From Brettanomyces bruxellensis (lineage: Eukaryota; Ascomycota; Pichiomycetes; Pichiales; Pichiaceae), in assembly GCF_011074885.1 (NCBI RefSeq), contig NC_054685.1:372001-436000 (forward strand): a DNA stretch of 64,000 nt, in the 5' to 3' direction. This document shows, one piece after another, positions 18,540 through 29,547 of the stretch (within the stretch, counting starts at the first letter, position 1; every line of letters begins with the position of its first letter). The notes under the pieces were generated by a model that saw only the letters and a program-made list of their open reading frames with translations, did no database searches and was not told the DNA's origin. The position numbers and the translations under genes are program-made.

Positions 18540-20789
18540 TCACTCGGCCCTCCTACGGTTGCTGTCAATGATTTTATCGTGGACCAGGCTGAGCGAGTCG
18601 CGGAATCCCGGCCCGGGCTCACCTTCCGAGTCGGAAACCAACGATTCCACCTCACTGGACGAAGAACTCGACAATCCAATGCCCGAAGACGAAGAATCAT
18701 CCTGGAGAATCGGAACCTCGCCCACCTTGATGGGCCTGGCAGCTTTCTTGGCAGCTTTTCTTCTTGCTCTTCTCCTCCGGAGCCTCTGGGTCTTTGCCTC
18801 CTCGTACTCATCCTCGGTCGCATACTTGGCCTCCCTGGCCAACTGCTCGGCATCCTTGTAGCTCCGGAGATTGAAGTCCGCGTATAACTGGGGGCCATAC
18901 TCGTTGATGACCGAGGTAATCTCACCAGCAAGCAGTGTTCTCTCAAGCTGCAAATCGGCGAAGCCCTTATTTCCCACAAGCATGAGCCTGAGCGGCTTTA
19001 TCGAGCGGATGAGGTCGGCCCCGCGGTCCCCGAACACAAGTGCCGAGTACGTGATGCACGCACACACCAGGTAGAGAAGCGGCACTGTTTTCCACAGTGA
19101 GAGGCTGCTTGCACAGTACTTTCGAAGCAGATACGCACCAACAAACGAGTACAACGTGTAGAGGAGCGGTGCCAAGAGCATGCCCACTAGAATCTTCCAT
19201 GTGGCAATGACGTCCCTGGCGTGAATCTTCACGGTTGACGCTGCAAGGGCAGCTTTCCTCTTTCTCTCTGAGATGACCTTGGCCGTAACGAAAACGGGCA
19301 GGAACAATATGCTTCCAGGGAGGGCCAATGCCCCTAGAAACCCGACCCGCACCACGACAGACACGAGTCTGAACAGTACATGCAACTTGCTGCGTTGCTG
19401 TGTGTGCTGCTGCTCAACCAAGTGGTCCGGAATCTGGAAAGACCGGAGCTCCTGGTTGTAGTGAAGGATGGCAGCCCGCAGTTTCTGGATCCGTGCGTTG
19501 TCCTGGAACGTGGTGTAGCCGTGAAGAAGCCTTCTGTTCATTTCCACGATGGCTGGGGGCGACAAGTGGGCGGAAAAGCTGTGCGAGTACAACCTGCGGG
19601 CGGTCTGGACCACCAGGAGCGTCTCGAAGTCTGGGCAGGTCACCGTGACAGCCTTGAGAGCCTTCGTTATGGTGTCCAAGAGCTGCCTCACTGCATCTCT
19701 GGATGTTTCTGCATTCGCATACAGGTCCACCGTCTCCTTTGAGATCTCAATCGGCGGCCCAAACTCCACCACTGCCCGCGAGCGGAACCTGTCCGCGTGG
19801 AAATAGTTCATGCCACATGGCGTGATGCACACGGAACACCCCGGATTCGCATCCATCGCACCTAACGCCATAATGGCGACGCCGGCCTTTAGGGGGAGCA
19901 AATCCGGCCTGTCGTGCGACCCGCCCTCCGAAAAAACGCCTAGGCAGTTGCCCCGTGCCAAGTGCTCGAACACCTGGGCGTAAACCTCCGCCTGGTCCAC
20001 CTTGGGAGCCGTTTTGAACGGTGTACCGCGTGCAAACAGCTTTTCACCCACACTACGGGCCTCTTCGTTTGAAAATCTAAACGGTTTGCGAAGATAAAGC
20101 TCGTGGTCATCGACAATTCGGCCCACCTGGCCCACCCCCAGCGAATGGGGCAATGCTAACAGACTCTTGGGCTGGCACTGCGACCTAAAAGCTGTATTAT
20201 CGTCTCCCAAGATGTGCAAAGAATCGCCAGGATCCATTTTGATCTTGCCGTCTGCAGCCTTCAAGTTGTCCTGGGCTCGCTTCACCGGGATCGAAAGCTG
20301 GCACCGTGATAAGTCGCCTATGACCCGCTTCTTGTACGATTTTTCTGCGATGAGGAAAGAAACACGGCGTCCAACCTCACGCTTGATCTGCATTTGGAGA
20401 ATTAACGGGTCCACGAACTGGTTTGCGTGCGGTGCAGCCACAAATATCACCGGGCCTGTTTTCGGAATACGGAACGCACCCCTCGTGCGAATCTCCCTGA
20501 AAAAACAGCTGAAGATGAACTCCAGGCACCAAAGCACAAAGTCGTAAATCAGCTTCTGCGTGCTACTTGGTGCGTGATAGAGCTTTCTAAGGGCCTCGTA
20601 GTTCTGCAAGGCCTCTTGCTGAGCAGAGGCAACCTTGCGGTTGTCTCCTGAGGATTCGTTAGATTCCGGCGTCGTTTTGGAATGTGCTTTCCTGGTTCTT
20701 TGATGCTGCAGTGTCTCGTATAAAACTTCTAGGATGAAATTATAATGCGAATAACTGTGCCCGAGAAGCTGGTCAATCCACTGTTGCAA
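18540..20789 (-). CDS. Glycerol-3-phosphate/DHAP sn-1 acyltransferase (Gpt2/Sct1 family), start unresolved
   Basis: About 749 codons of an ER acyltransferase that makes lysophosphatidate, the first step of phosphatidate synthesis. Motif I VAAPHANQFVDP (about residues 117-128) and the FSEGGSHDRPDLLPLKAG block near residue 290 are the family's catalytic and glycerol-phosphate-binding motifs. Membrane segments follow near residues 480-620, and an acidic/Ser-rich tail (SSSSSEVESLVSDSEGE) closes it. The frame opens after a TAA and has no ATG until residue 133, which lies past motif I. The first plausible codon is a TTG at 20789. A short upstream exon, a non-AUG start or a sequence error must be involved. 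GPT2 and SCT1 are paralogues and are not distinguished here. Confidence 0.9.
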   Translation of the reverse strand: MQQWIDQLLGHSYSHYNFILEVLYETLQHQRTRKAHSKTTPESNESSGDNRKVASAQQEALQNYEALRKLYHAPSSTQKLIYDFVLWCLEFIFSCFFREIRTRGAFRIPKTGPVIFVAAPHANQFVDPLILQMQIKREVGRRVSFLIAEKSYKKRVIGDLSRCQLSIPVKRAQDNLKAADGKIKMDPGDSLHILGDDNTAFRSQCQPKSLLALPHSLGVGQVGRIVDDHELYLRKPFRFSNEEARSVGEKLFARGTPFKTAPKVDQAEVYAQVFEHLARGNCLGVFSEGGSHDRPDLLPLKAGVAIMALGAMDANPGCSVCITPCGMNYFHADRFRSRAVVEFGPPIEISKETVDLYANAETSRDAVRQLLDTITKALKAVTVTCPDFETLLVVQTARRLYSHSFSAHLSPPAIVEMNRRLLHGYTTFQDNARIQKLRAAILHYNQELRSFQIPDHLVEQQHTQQRSKLHVLFRLVSVVVRVGFLGALALPGSILFLPVFVTAKVISERKRKAALAASTVKIHARDVIATWKILVGMLLAPLLYTLYSFVGAYLLRKYCASSLSLWKTVPLLYLVCACITYSALVFGDRGADLIRSIKPLRLMLVGNKGFADLQLERTLLAGEITSVINEYGPQLYADFNLRSYKDAEQLAREAKYATEDEYEEAKTQRLRRRRARRKAAKKAARPIKVGEVPILQDDSSSSGIGLSSSSSSEVESLVSDSEGEPGPGFRDSLSLVHDKIIDSNRRRAE

Positions 20790-22307
20790 AAGTGCTGAAT
20801 TTTCCTTTCTTTATATCAAATCAGGTTCAACCTAATCTCGGCGGTGGAACTTTCCGAAATTGGCCCCTGCTTTGACCAAGACAAGACAGGTCTAATAACC
20901 TGATCCAGCCTGCATTTATTTAATCGCTTATTGTGCTTTTTATTTATTTTTTGCTCTGCCAAGAAACCTGAAAAACTTTGCAAATTTCTGTTTAAGGTTA
21001 AATGCCAGGCTGCGAAGCGGACTCGCGGAAATTTGGAATTCAAGCAGTAGCTGGTATAGCCACAAATCACCAATAAGTCGAGCCTAAGTATGTGTTTGAA
21101 TTTTGTTTTTATTTCCGACTTGTGTTGTATTTATGTTCTAGTTGTAACGTCTGCTTTAATTTAACTTTTATTTAATTTTCATCTGTGCTTTATTTTTCAT
21201 TTGTGCTTAACCATCAGGACTGGCTGACCCAACAAACCAGCGGTAAAGCATAAAACGTTTGGGTGCACGGATGTAAATATTCAAAAGATGGAATGCATAG
21301 CTGCAGTTGATAATGTGGACAGACACATTTTTCCTGGAAGCTGAGTGTCTCGTACTTTCCGCAAAATGTTCAGTTAAAATTTAGTCGCACAGGGGCGTCC
21401 ATATTATTCTCCTTTACGTCTCAAAACTACAGAAATTTGTCATGTTTGTACCTTGATATTGAAGTAAACACGATAGCTAAATCAGGTACGCTATAACAAA
21501 CAGAAGGTAAGGAAGAAAGTTACGAGGAGAACTGAATGGAAAGTAATACCAACATCTCTTGGCAAATTCTAAGTTACAGTAGGAGCAGTTGTTTGAAAAT
21601 TTGATTTATGTAGCTGGATGTAAAAATTCCAGTTTTATTTTGACGGAAAATAAAAGTCTCATGTTTCGGACTTTTGCAAGACAGAAGACCCGAAAATTTC
21701 CAGGATGCACATATACACTAATCCTACATTCCCCGGATACATTCAATGCTGAGCCCTGTTTGTCTGCAACATATCCTATCAATGCAGAAGAAAGCAACTG
21801 AGAAAGAATTTTTCATCCGCAGAGTTTTAGGGATCGGATTAAAAAAAATTATCAACAGCCACAATAGGAAATACGTAAACAAATATTATATCTCTAAGCG
21901 GAAAAGTGGTTACAGTTAATGATTTTCGCATACGAATAAAAGCAAAATAGAATGGAGTACGTGAGAGTGGAACAATTCCCAAGGTGTTCCTGCAGCATTG
22001 TTCGTAGTACGAGAAATGGTCTCCGGAGTTCTTTCTGCAAAGATGTTTTTGCCGGCAACTTGCATTCCAACCTGTGTTATCTTCATTTATTTGAAGTGCA
22101 CAAACTAGGACAACCATATCCATAGCAGGAGCTTCTAAGAGCTTTCAATATTTATAGCGGTAAGGAGGCAACTGGTACATCAGGATCAGGAAGATATTGA
22201 TAACAGGGAATCAGAAAATATATTCATTATTCGGGACAGTTGAATCAACAGTGTGAATGTCAAATCAGCTTTCTTATATTCAACACAAATAGGAGCGGTA
22301 AATCAAC
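20790..22307. other. Divergent intergenic region GPT2-SCT1 / membrane gene
   Basis: 1.5 kb without a supportable gene. It must contain the true 5' end of the acyltransferase gene. A candidate mini-ORF (ATG near 20914 on the minus strand, seven codons) precedes it. No canonical GTAAGT or GTATGT donor with a matching frame was found on that strand. Confidence 0.45.
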
Positions 22308-24425
22308 ATGTCAAGAGTATGGCTCCTGGATTTGATAGGAGCCATTTTAATGCTTTCCGTTGGCGGTATTTCAGTAGCTCTCATTACAATCGACCGGACT
22401 TCAGTGGCCGTACTATCCATACTTACGGCATTTTGCTGGCTCTATGGTGTTTTATCACTGATAGATATACTGCATCGCACAATCACAGCACCGATAAGTC
22501 ATAAAATCAGCGGTGTTCTATATCATGCGATGCTTCTTCTGAAGATTAGTCTTTTCCTCGGGTCTCAAGCGCTGGAAATTTACTGGCTGGATCACTTGAT
22601 TCTGGAAATGGACATCCAGCATATAAGCGGCACAAACAAAAGGTTGCAAGCCTCTTTAGCCTCTGTAGTTATCCTATCTGCTATTTTCTGTTCTCCAGGA
22701 GTCTATGCAAATGCAACTTACATGTGTGGAAAATCCGGAATGCAGGATCGAATACCGAATTTGGACATCAAGAAAGCAGGTAAAGGACCTGATGTGAATA
22801 GTAAGCAGTTGAGATTCGAATCGGACAGTACTGCAGCAGCTGGATCTGCTTTCGGGTCGTCTATCAACAGCAGCCTGGGACAAACAGTTAAGATTAAGGA
22901 CTCGATACAAACTCTAGCGCCGGATCAGGCCACCAAGTGTGAGATTGAACAAACAAAGAAGGCTGCCGAAAACATGTTTTGGACAGCAAAGCCAGATGTA
23001 GCCCCAGATGCAATAGTACACCGAGCAAAGCCCACTGAACAGACAGACAGTTGGGATAGCGGCAATTCGGATTTGGCTAAGGAAAAGCTAGCGGTTGAAA
23101 AGCACTGTGATATTTCGAAGAAAGCCAAAAAAGTGGAAGTTTCCATTCCATCTCTTGAAACTACTGAGTATGAGGATTTGAGCAAACCTGTTTACCGGTT
23201 CCCAGAACCTATATCGGAGGAATATGGTGAGAACAGGGGGGCAAAGTTTACTTTTCCTCCAACGCAGGAAAATGCATACATGCAGGCCTATGAGGAAGCT
23301 TCCATGGGCAGCCTTGATAATCTCAGCGATATTCCAGAACATTCGACTGACAGATGGCCACTTTTCTCCACGGGCTCCGGGTTGTCTGCCGAGAACGGTG
23401 TGGCGGGTTCACTAAACAAAAATGTAAAGATGAATCACGTGAGTCCAGAGTCATGGAAGCTGAATTCTGATCACTGGCAGCGGAATAGAGAGCGGGTTGG
23501 ATTCAACAATGGTATTATCACATCCACCAAAAGAATTGACCAGGGATGGTGGGAAAACGATGAGGGAAATGCTCATGATGCGATAAGCGAGCAAGAACAA
23601 GCGAAAGTAGATATCACCGCCAGTAAGAACAGAGCAAGCAATCTTGATATGCCAGATTTAAGCCCCCCACCGTTGGATACAAGGCTCCGGAAAAGCGCCT
23701 CGTTAAGTCCCGAGAAATTGATTCCGGGCTCTCCAAGGCATCATTCTTCAAAGTTGAGTCTTCCAGACACCAGTTTCACTAACAGCGGTCTTGCATCCAA
23801 GGACTCGCGATTATCACTAAGAATTGGGGGAGTGCTTCGCAATAGCAGAAGCATACCTATGCTAAGAACATCGTTCACTCACAGCCGGTCACATTCTGTG
23901 CTTGGAATCTTTTCCAGATCAACACCATCGTCTCCGAAAAGGAGTTCACCCTCGAAATCTGTTCTTACGAGTCCAATCAAGGGGATTAGAGGTATCCGAT
24001 TTGGCAGCAGGGAGAACATAAAGCACCAAAGATACACTCCAAGACACTGTGGACACTCGCAGTCCGTTCCCGAGCTCAATTTCGAGTTTATCCAGTCTCT
24101 TCAAAGCTCTCCAACCCATAAAAAATCACTTTCTTCCGTTAAGGGCCACAGACGTGCAACATCGTCTCTAACGTACAAAAGCTCGCCGAAAAGGAGAGCA
24201 CTTCACAGGAAAGATAACAGCAGATTAATGCTTGTTGAAGCCCATAATGAAACCAGCTTAGTCGTGCAAGGAAGTGATGCTTCGTCTGCAAACAGCGACT
24301 TGAGCACATCTGATTCATTGGAGGAAGAAAGTTTGAATTCTGTACCATCCATGCTTATAGGCCAATATGACCGCGAAAAATGGAGGGTCATTCGCCGTAA
24401 GCAGCTATCTGAGGTAGCACTATAA
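22308..24425 (+). CDS. Unrecognised membrane protein with long Ser-rich tail
   Basis: A 705-residue protein. I do not recognise the family. The first ~135 residues hold four hydrophobic segments (about 7-29, 33-52, 67-88, 112-130). The second half of the pair is separated by a short hydrophilic loop, a tetraspan-like arrangement. The remaining ~570 residues are hydrophilic, presumably cytosolic and disordered. They contain many S-P and R-x-x-S sites between about 460 and 620 (SLSPEK, STPSSPKRSSPSKS, SSPTHKKSLSS), typical of kinase-regulated cortical or secretory yeast proteins. The C-terminus is more ordered: SMLIGQYDREKWRVIRRKQ, which may be a conserved tail motif. The function is unknown. 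Confidence 0.8.
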   Translation: MSRVWLLDLIGAILMLSVGGISVALITIDRTSVAVLSILTAFCWLYGVLSLIDILHRTITAPISHKISGVLYHAMLLLKISLFLGSQALEIYWLDHLILEMDIQHISGTNKRLQASLASVVILSAIFCSPGVYANATYMCGKSGMQDRIPNLDIKKAGKGPDVNSKQLRFESDSTAAAGSAFGSSINSSLGQTVKIKDSIQTLAPDQATKCEIEQTKKAAENMFWTAKPDVAPDAIVHRAKPTEQTDSWDSGNSDLAKEKLAVEKHCDISKKAKKVEVSIPSLETTEYEDLSKPVYRFPEPISEEYGENRGAKFTFPPTQENAYMQAYEEASMGSLDNLSDIPEHSTDRWPLFSTGSGLSAENGVAGSLNKNVKMNHVSPESWKLNSDHWQRNRERVGFNNGIITSTKRIDQGWWENDEGNAHDAISEQEQAKVDITASKNRASNLDMPDLSPPPLDTRLRKSASLSPEKLIPGSPRHHSSKLSLPDTSFTNSGLASKDSRLSLRIGGVLRNSRSIPMLRTSFTHSRSHSVLGIFSRSTPSSPKRSSPSKSVLTSPIKGIRGIRFGSRENIKHQRYTPRHCGHSQSVPELNFEFIQSLQSSPTHKKSLSSVKGHRRATSSLTYKSSPKRRALHRKDNSRLMLVEAHNETSLVVQGSDASSANSDLSTSDSLEEESLNSVPSMLIGQYDREKWRVIRRKQLSEVAL

Positions 24426-24579
24426 CCTGACAGGTCACTTTACTACATAATTTTAAGTATTATACAATATATTCTGCCAAGACAGTCATGTAGATAGGGG
24501 GAAAAATTTTATAAGCAGCTCTAGATCTAATTATGTAACAATGTGACGAACTAACTATTCAGCTTGTGAACAACCGCTA

Positions 24580-27500
24580 TTACTCTAGCACAGATTTCAA
24601 CTCCTTCAACTTGGCCAAAACCCCTTCCACTAATTTCGAGCTGTCGTCGCTTTGAAGAATTCTCTGCTCATCTTCATTCGAAGGAACAATCCTTAAGCTC
24701 AAATACTTGGGATGCGATATTAGGTACTTCAGAGCTATCACAAGCTTTTTCCTCTCCGTTTCAGTATCCAACCCTGGAACCAATACAACGGCGGTTTGGT
24801 CGAATTGTTCGCTTACAGAGTTGCGAATATAATTGTAGGCATCGAGAGAACTCAACGCCTTAGCTAGCAAAACAATCTGCGACGTCTCCTGTATCAATTT
24901 TGTACAGATGAACGAGTCAGCGTTGAACCACTCCTGAATAGTGCTGGCTATCTGCTTATTGAACGCTGTAGCAAACAAGCAAATCTGGGGCAAAATTGAG
25001 TCGCCAAAGAAACTAAGTGCCACCAAAGCTATCGGGAGAAGTCCATCACTCCAAAGATGCTGCAACCCGGAATTGGCAATCGGATAAGCCTTTGCGTTTC
25101 CAGCCTGTATTCTATTAGATATTGGTGAGTCTATCAGCACATCAAAGAGTCCGTTTCTAATAAGTTCCCTAGCAATAAGTTTCTTGTGGCTGACAAACTC
25201 GAACAGAAACATCAAGGAATAGTCTGCGAAAACCTCATTATCGTGGAACTTGATCATGTGCGAAACGCCGTATACAGAGCACAAAGTCCGGAAACAGCCG
25301 GTAGTGACGACAAACTTCGCAACTGCCTTCTCCACACTTTCGTGCAGATCCAACTCCATGAACACCTTCAAAAGCGAAAGAATCAACGTAATGTCTCCGG
25401 TCTGTTTCAAAACCAACGGAGAATGCCCTATTTCTGTGTTGGGCTTGCTCAATGCCTTGGCCTTGATATTCTGGAAAAGCACGTTGATCGACCTGCAGAT
25501 AATTACACTGAAAACATCGATAAATGTGGCCGAGTACTGGATGGTCATGTCGCTCAGCTGTGCCTTGACCATACTTAAAGCAATCAACAGAATCCTCAAC
25601 AAGGGCTTGTAGCAATTGACTTCCATGCTGAGTAGACTTCCAGAAAGATCCACCTCTCTAGAAACCAAGAGCTTCGAGCAGAAGGAGATGATTTCGAATA
25701 GGAATTGCTTGTCAGGCTTGAAATCTGGATTTTGAGAGAAGCACATACAAATGTAAAAGGTAAGCTCCACCCTGGTCTGGAAAACTGTTCCAAAGATATC
25801 CGTGATCTCACTTCCATCACACTGCTTCATCAACTCAGCACCAAGCTTGAGATAGCCGGAATCCATCTCCGACTTTCCGACTTTGCAGAGACACGTGATT
25901 AGTGCACCGTATGCCTTGACTACCGACACTTGTGCCATCGCATACTGCAAGTTGATGCTTGCGGATTCGATTTGCTCACTGATCTGCGACCAGTTGTCAC
26001 TTTCACCCAAAAGCAATTCGAGAAGATTGAATGAAAAGACCGACCGAGAACCATAATGATGCTCCTTGTATCCGCTGGCTATAGCAAACTGGGAAAGCTT
26101 GTAGGAGGGCCAAAGTCTGTGGAAATCAGATTCGACAGCTCTTTGAAGCGAGCTATCGTACCCGAGAACGGCAAATTTCGAGCTCAACGATTTTATAAAC
26201 GACGGATCGTTGAGTTTCTTCAAAATTATCTGTCTGTCAGCCCTGTCGTACGAAACGAAAAGGTACAACGATAATATTTCGGCCACCTTGGATATCAGCC
26301 TGACCTCATAACAGTAATCAACGTAGGCCGACTTTGGAGCATCCTCTTTGACACCTCCTGAAGGGAAATCGTCCAACTTTGAAAGTAGCTGCTTGACAAA
26401 CTCGGTATCGTCAGCTTGCTGCTCGGCAGATGTCCAAGAGCTGAAGGCTAAAGAGATCGCGTCTGTCATATGCAGAGCAACATGTGGTGGGAATATTCGG
26501 ATTGACCCAACGTCCTTCTTGATGACCTCAAGAAGTGACATTCTCTTCGATGCGGATAACTTCTCGGTATCATCACGCATACTGTCCTTGATATCTCTAC
26601 CCGTAATCAATACTATTGAAAGGCCTTCCTGCCCACCCTTGATAACGGCTGAAAAGAGATCGTAAAGTGTAACTCTGAGCGTGTAGAGCTCTGCGCGATT
26701 TCCCGTATCCACACAGAGGCACCTGAGTAGGATTTCGGTATGGACATGGCTCAAATGGGTAAGAAATGATGGAGGCTCGGTGTGCCACTTGGCAGAGGCC
26801 ATACTGATTAAAAGCTGCGAGACAAGCTGCCTTTTATCCAAATTGGTCAAGTACAGCGTGACCAAATTTGGAAGACGCGAGAACAACTCCATCTCCAATG
26901 AGGAAACGGTGTCTGGAAGTGTCGTGGAACGGACCTTGATCAAGGTTGATGCAAAGCTGAAAGCATCATGCAGCCACCGATAATTCCAGAAACCATACAT
27001 ATCACTTGACACGCAATCGGTGAAAGTCGACGATATACTTTCGATTAACGAGACAATTGGCTTGACACAGCGAGACTCCTGAGATGCGGGCAGAAGGAAA
27101 GCATCGAGTATCCGTTTTGAAGAAGCGTAAAAGAACGAGTTGACCTTATTTTCCGGCTTGGAGTACTCATCGACTCCGTAGAGAGAGGTCAAGATTGCGT
27201 CAAATAGACGGACACACTGCGAACCAATCTGAGGCCTTTGGTGGATGTCAGTGTACTTCCATGATGAGAAATTGGCAAACAGCTGGACGAAGTATACAAT
27301 TAAAGCCTCGATCACCTGCGATTTAAGCTTGAGAGAAACGTTTTCCTCAATTCTTATGCAGTCACGAACTAATGCAGAACCCAACTTGAGCAACGAGAGA
27401 GTGAGTGCAAAATCTCCAGACACAACTTCCCTGGTTCCGGTAACCATGGCAATCTTGCAGCCACCTGGCCTAATGCCAAAAATATTGGATCTGTACAAAT

Positions 27501-29547
27501 AGGACCACACACGATACGAATATCCTTTAACACAGAGTGCAGTCAGGAAATCGACACACGCAGACAAAAGTGGCACGGAACGTATATTGAGCCCCTGCTC
27601 AAAAATCCTGAACGTGACATCAATAAAGTCGTGCTGTCCAATGAAGGAATTCAACGCGGAAATAATATCCGCAATCGTACGTGAGTCGGACTGGCGGAAA
27701 ACCCTGGTAAGCAGCCAGAAAACACGTTGAAGAAACGATATCCTGGCCTCATCATCTTCCAAATGGATTGCCAGATTGTGCAAAATACGCCCAAGCACGG
27801 CCCACCCTGAATATGTGTATAGAAAAGCGACTAAAACGGCATTATCCTCATTGCTGCTTGCATCCAAAAGCGAGGCTTTCTCCCCCTTTATGACTTTCAA
27901 CTGGCCAGTCGGAAATATCTGCGCCCTGGTTCCCTGCTTTAGAAGAAGTGAAAGCTCTTTTCCAGACTCGAAAGGCGGTGCAACATCAACATCTTCGACA
28001 AGCTTAATGAGATCAGGGTTGACGTCATCGATCGAGTATTTATAACCGAACGGTTTCTCTGGCATGATTTGCATATACGATGAGAAGGTCTTCATTTCCT
28101 CAGTTGCCAAGTTGGCGTTAATGCCGACCAATGAAACAAACGACTTCAAAGAAAGTGGCAATTTAGCCCGTGCCAAAGTCATCATATCCTCTGCAGCAGG
28201 ATTCTCGAAAAATCTCTTGACGGTATCATCAGAGGCACTAGAGAGAATGTTGCTTATTTCCGTAATCGTTTTATCGGCCATACGAACATACGGAGCAAAT
28301 GCAATCACAAATGAGCCAAGGATGTCTGAATAGATAGGATCGTACTGAAGAAGCTTATGGCAGTTTTGGAGTGCATCTGTCACACCCAATCGAGCTGCGT
28401 TATTGGCAAAGGACACAAATAGATTGCGAATCGTTGCAAGTGGCATAAATTTGTCAATAAAGGAAGCAGCCTTGCCATCCGTACCCTTATTTGATTCCAG
28501 ATCCAAAACAGTGTATTTTCTGTGCAAGATGATACTCCATGCATACAGAACGATCGGATTCGAGGCAGACTCGCTTAACGCCTTGTTGATGTCAAGCATG
28601 CATTGCGGCTGATTCATGTATGACCAGTCATCCTCAAGAGAGCCAAAGTTTCTGTCCATATCCAGCAAAGAAAGTGAAATTACAGTGCATAGGGCCTCCA
28701 CCGTCATCTGCTGCTCGTTACTTATTATATCCAGACTCTTGAAATGCGATAGATATGACGATTTGTGCATAATATCAAACCACTTGACCACAACAGATGC
28801 TACAACGGCAGTTTCGGACGTTGTTACAAGGTATGTGATATATCCGAGAAGGTCCAACAGAGTGAGGAAATACTCGTGCAATATGAGCTTGCCCACCTGG
28901 TCGTCAGCCTGTTTGTTCTCTAACTGTGATACAATATCGTCTATATTTTGTATCTGCTTCTCAACCAAAGCATATCCATTTTTCATTAATCCATGTGAAA
29001 CCTCTTCCGAAACAGAGCAGGCCGTGGCAATATTGTCGTTCTTCAACAACAAGAAACACGTGCGAATTATGCTTCTTTGCTCCCGCAATACCTGGCTCAA
29101 GTAGTATAATAGAGTTTCAGTCTTGCCGGAATTAGCCAACCCTAGTCTTGCGGTATCTGTACAAATATCGGTCAAACCTTGCTTCGGTATCTTCTGAGAT
29201 GCACATAGCACAATTCTCAACACTTCAATTTGGTCTAACTGCAAGATGTCACTTATCTCGTTGACGTATTTAGTATTTTCCTCAGAAAGTGTGTTCTCAT
29301 ACTTGACTGTTCTTAGAGTAAACGATTTTGGAAGATCCTTGTGTTCGACTTTAGCAGCTTTAAAGGGCAAACCACCGTCTGTGTATATGTCTTTGTTTGC
29401 AGTTAAAAACGATATGAGGCAGCCATTAAGAAGCTTGTCATCTCGAGGACCTTGTTCTTCATGCTGTAATAACAATAGAATGTGCTCGAATGTCCAAGTT
29501 GCAGAAACGGCAGTGGCTGACTGCGGAGCAGCAACTGTCAAAGCCAT
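24580..29547 (-). CDS. NUP192: Nucleoporin Nup192 (inner ring)
   Basis: A 1655-residue, almost wholly alpha-helical protein of the nuclear pore inner ring (vertebrate Nup205). Length agrees with yeast Nup192 (~1680). Recognisable stretches: the N-terminal domain beginning MALTVAAPQ, the RFFENPAAEDMMTLARAKLPLSLKS region near residue 460, and the YGSRSVFSFNLLELLLG segment near 1170. Nup192 is a structural scaffold that binds Nic96 and Nup53 (family knowledge). The frame continues nine codons further 5' to a TTG at 29574, but the first ATG is at 29547 and is used here. Its 3' end lies 154 bp from the convergent upstream gene. Confidence 0.87.
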   Translation of the reverse strand: MALTVAAPQSATAVSATWTFEHILLLLQHEEQGPRDDKLLNGCLISFLTANKDIYTDGGLPFKAAKVEHKDLPKSFTLRTVKYENTLSEENTKYVNEISDILQLDQIEVLRIVLCASQKIPKQGLTDICTDTARLGLANSGKTETLLYYLSQVLREQRSIIRTCFLLLKNDNIATACSVSEEVSHGLMKNGYALVEKQIQNIDDIVSQLENKQADDQVGKLILHEYFLTLLDLLGYITYLVTTSETAVVASVVVKWFDIMHKSSYLSHFKSLDIISNEQQMTVEALCTVISLSLLDMDRNFGSLEDDWSYMNQPQCMLDINKALSESASNPIVLYAWSIILHRKYTVLDLESNKGTDGKAASFIDKFMPLATIRNLFVSFANNAARLGVTDALQNCHKLLQYDPIYSDILGSFVIAFAPYVRMADKTITEISNILSSASDDTVKRFFENPAAEDMMTLARAKLPLSLKSFVSLVGINANLATEEMKTFSSYMQIMPEKPFGYKYSIDDVNPDLIKLVEDVDVAPPFESGKELSLLLKQGTRAQIFPTGQLKVIKGEKASLLDASSNEDNAVLVAFLYTYSGWAVLGRILHNLAIHLEDDEARISFLQRVFWLLTRVFRQSDSRTIADIISALNSFIGQHDFIDVTFRIFEQGLNIRSVPLLSACVDFLTALCVKGYSYRVWSYLYRSNIFGIRPGGCKIAMVTGTREVVSGDFALTLSLLKLGSALVRDCIRIEENVSLKLKSQVIEALIVYFVQLFANFSSWKYTDIHQRPQIGSQCVRLFDAILTSLYGVDEYSKPENKVNSFFYASSKRILDAFLLPASQESRCVKPIVSLIESISSTFTDCVSSDMYGFWNYRWLHDAFSFASTLIKVRSTTLPDTVSSLEMELFSRLPNLVTLYLTNLDKRQLVSQLLISMASAKWHTEPPSFLTHLSHVHTEILLRCLCVDTGNRAELYTLRVTLYDLFSAVIKGGQEGLSIVLITGRDIKDSMRDDTEKLSASKRMSLLEVIKKDVGSIRIFPPHVALHMTDAISLAFSSWTSAEQQADDTEFVKQLLSKLDDFPSGGVKEDAPKSAYVDYCYEVRLISKVAEILSLYLFVSYDRADRQIILKKLNDPSFIKSLSSKFAVLGYDSSLQRAVESDFHRLWPSYKLSQFAIASGYKEHHYGSRSVFSFNLLELLLGESDNWSQISEQIESASINLQYAMAQVSVVKAYGALITCLCKVGKSEMDSGYLKLGAELMKQCDGSEITDIFGTVFQTRVELTFYICMCFSQNPDFKPDKQFLFEIISFCSKLLVSREVDLSGSLLSMEVNCYKPLLRILLIALSMVKAQLSDMTIQYSATFIDVFSVIICRSINVLFQNIKAKALSKPNTEIGHSPLVLKQTGDITLILSLLKVFMELDLHESVEKAVAKFVVTTGCFRTLCSVYGVSHMIKFHDNEVFADYSLMFLFEFVSHKKLIARELIRNGLFDVLIDSPISNRIQAGNAKAYPIANSGLQHLWSDGLLPIALVALSFFGDSILPQICLFATAFNKQIASTIQEWFNADSFICTKLIQETSQIVLLAKALSSLDAYNYIRNSVSEQFDQTAVVLVPGLDTETERKKLVIALKYLISHPKYLSLRIVPSNEDEQRILQSDDSSKLVEGVLAKLKELKSVLE

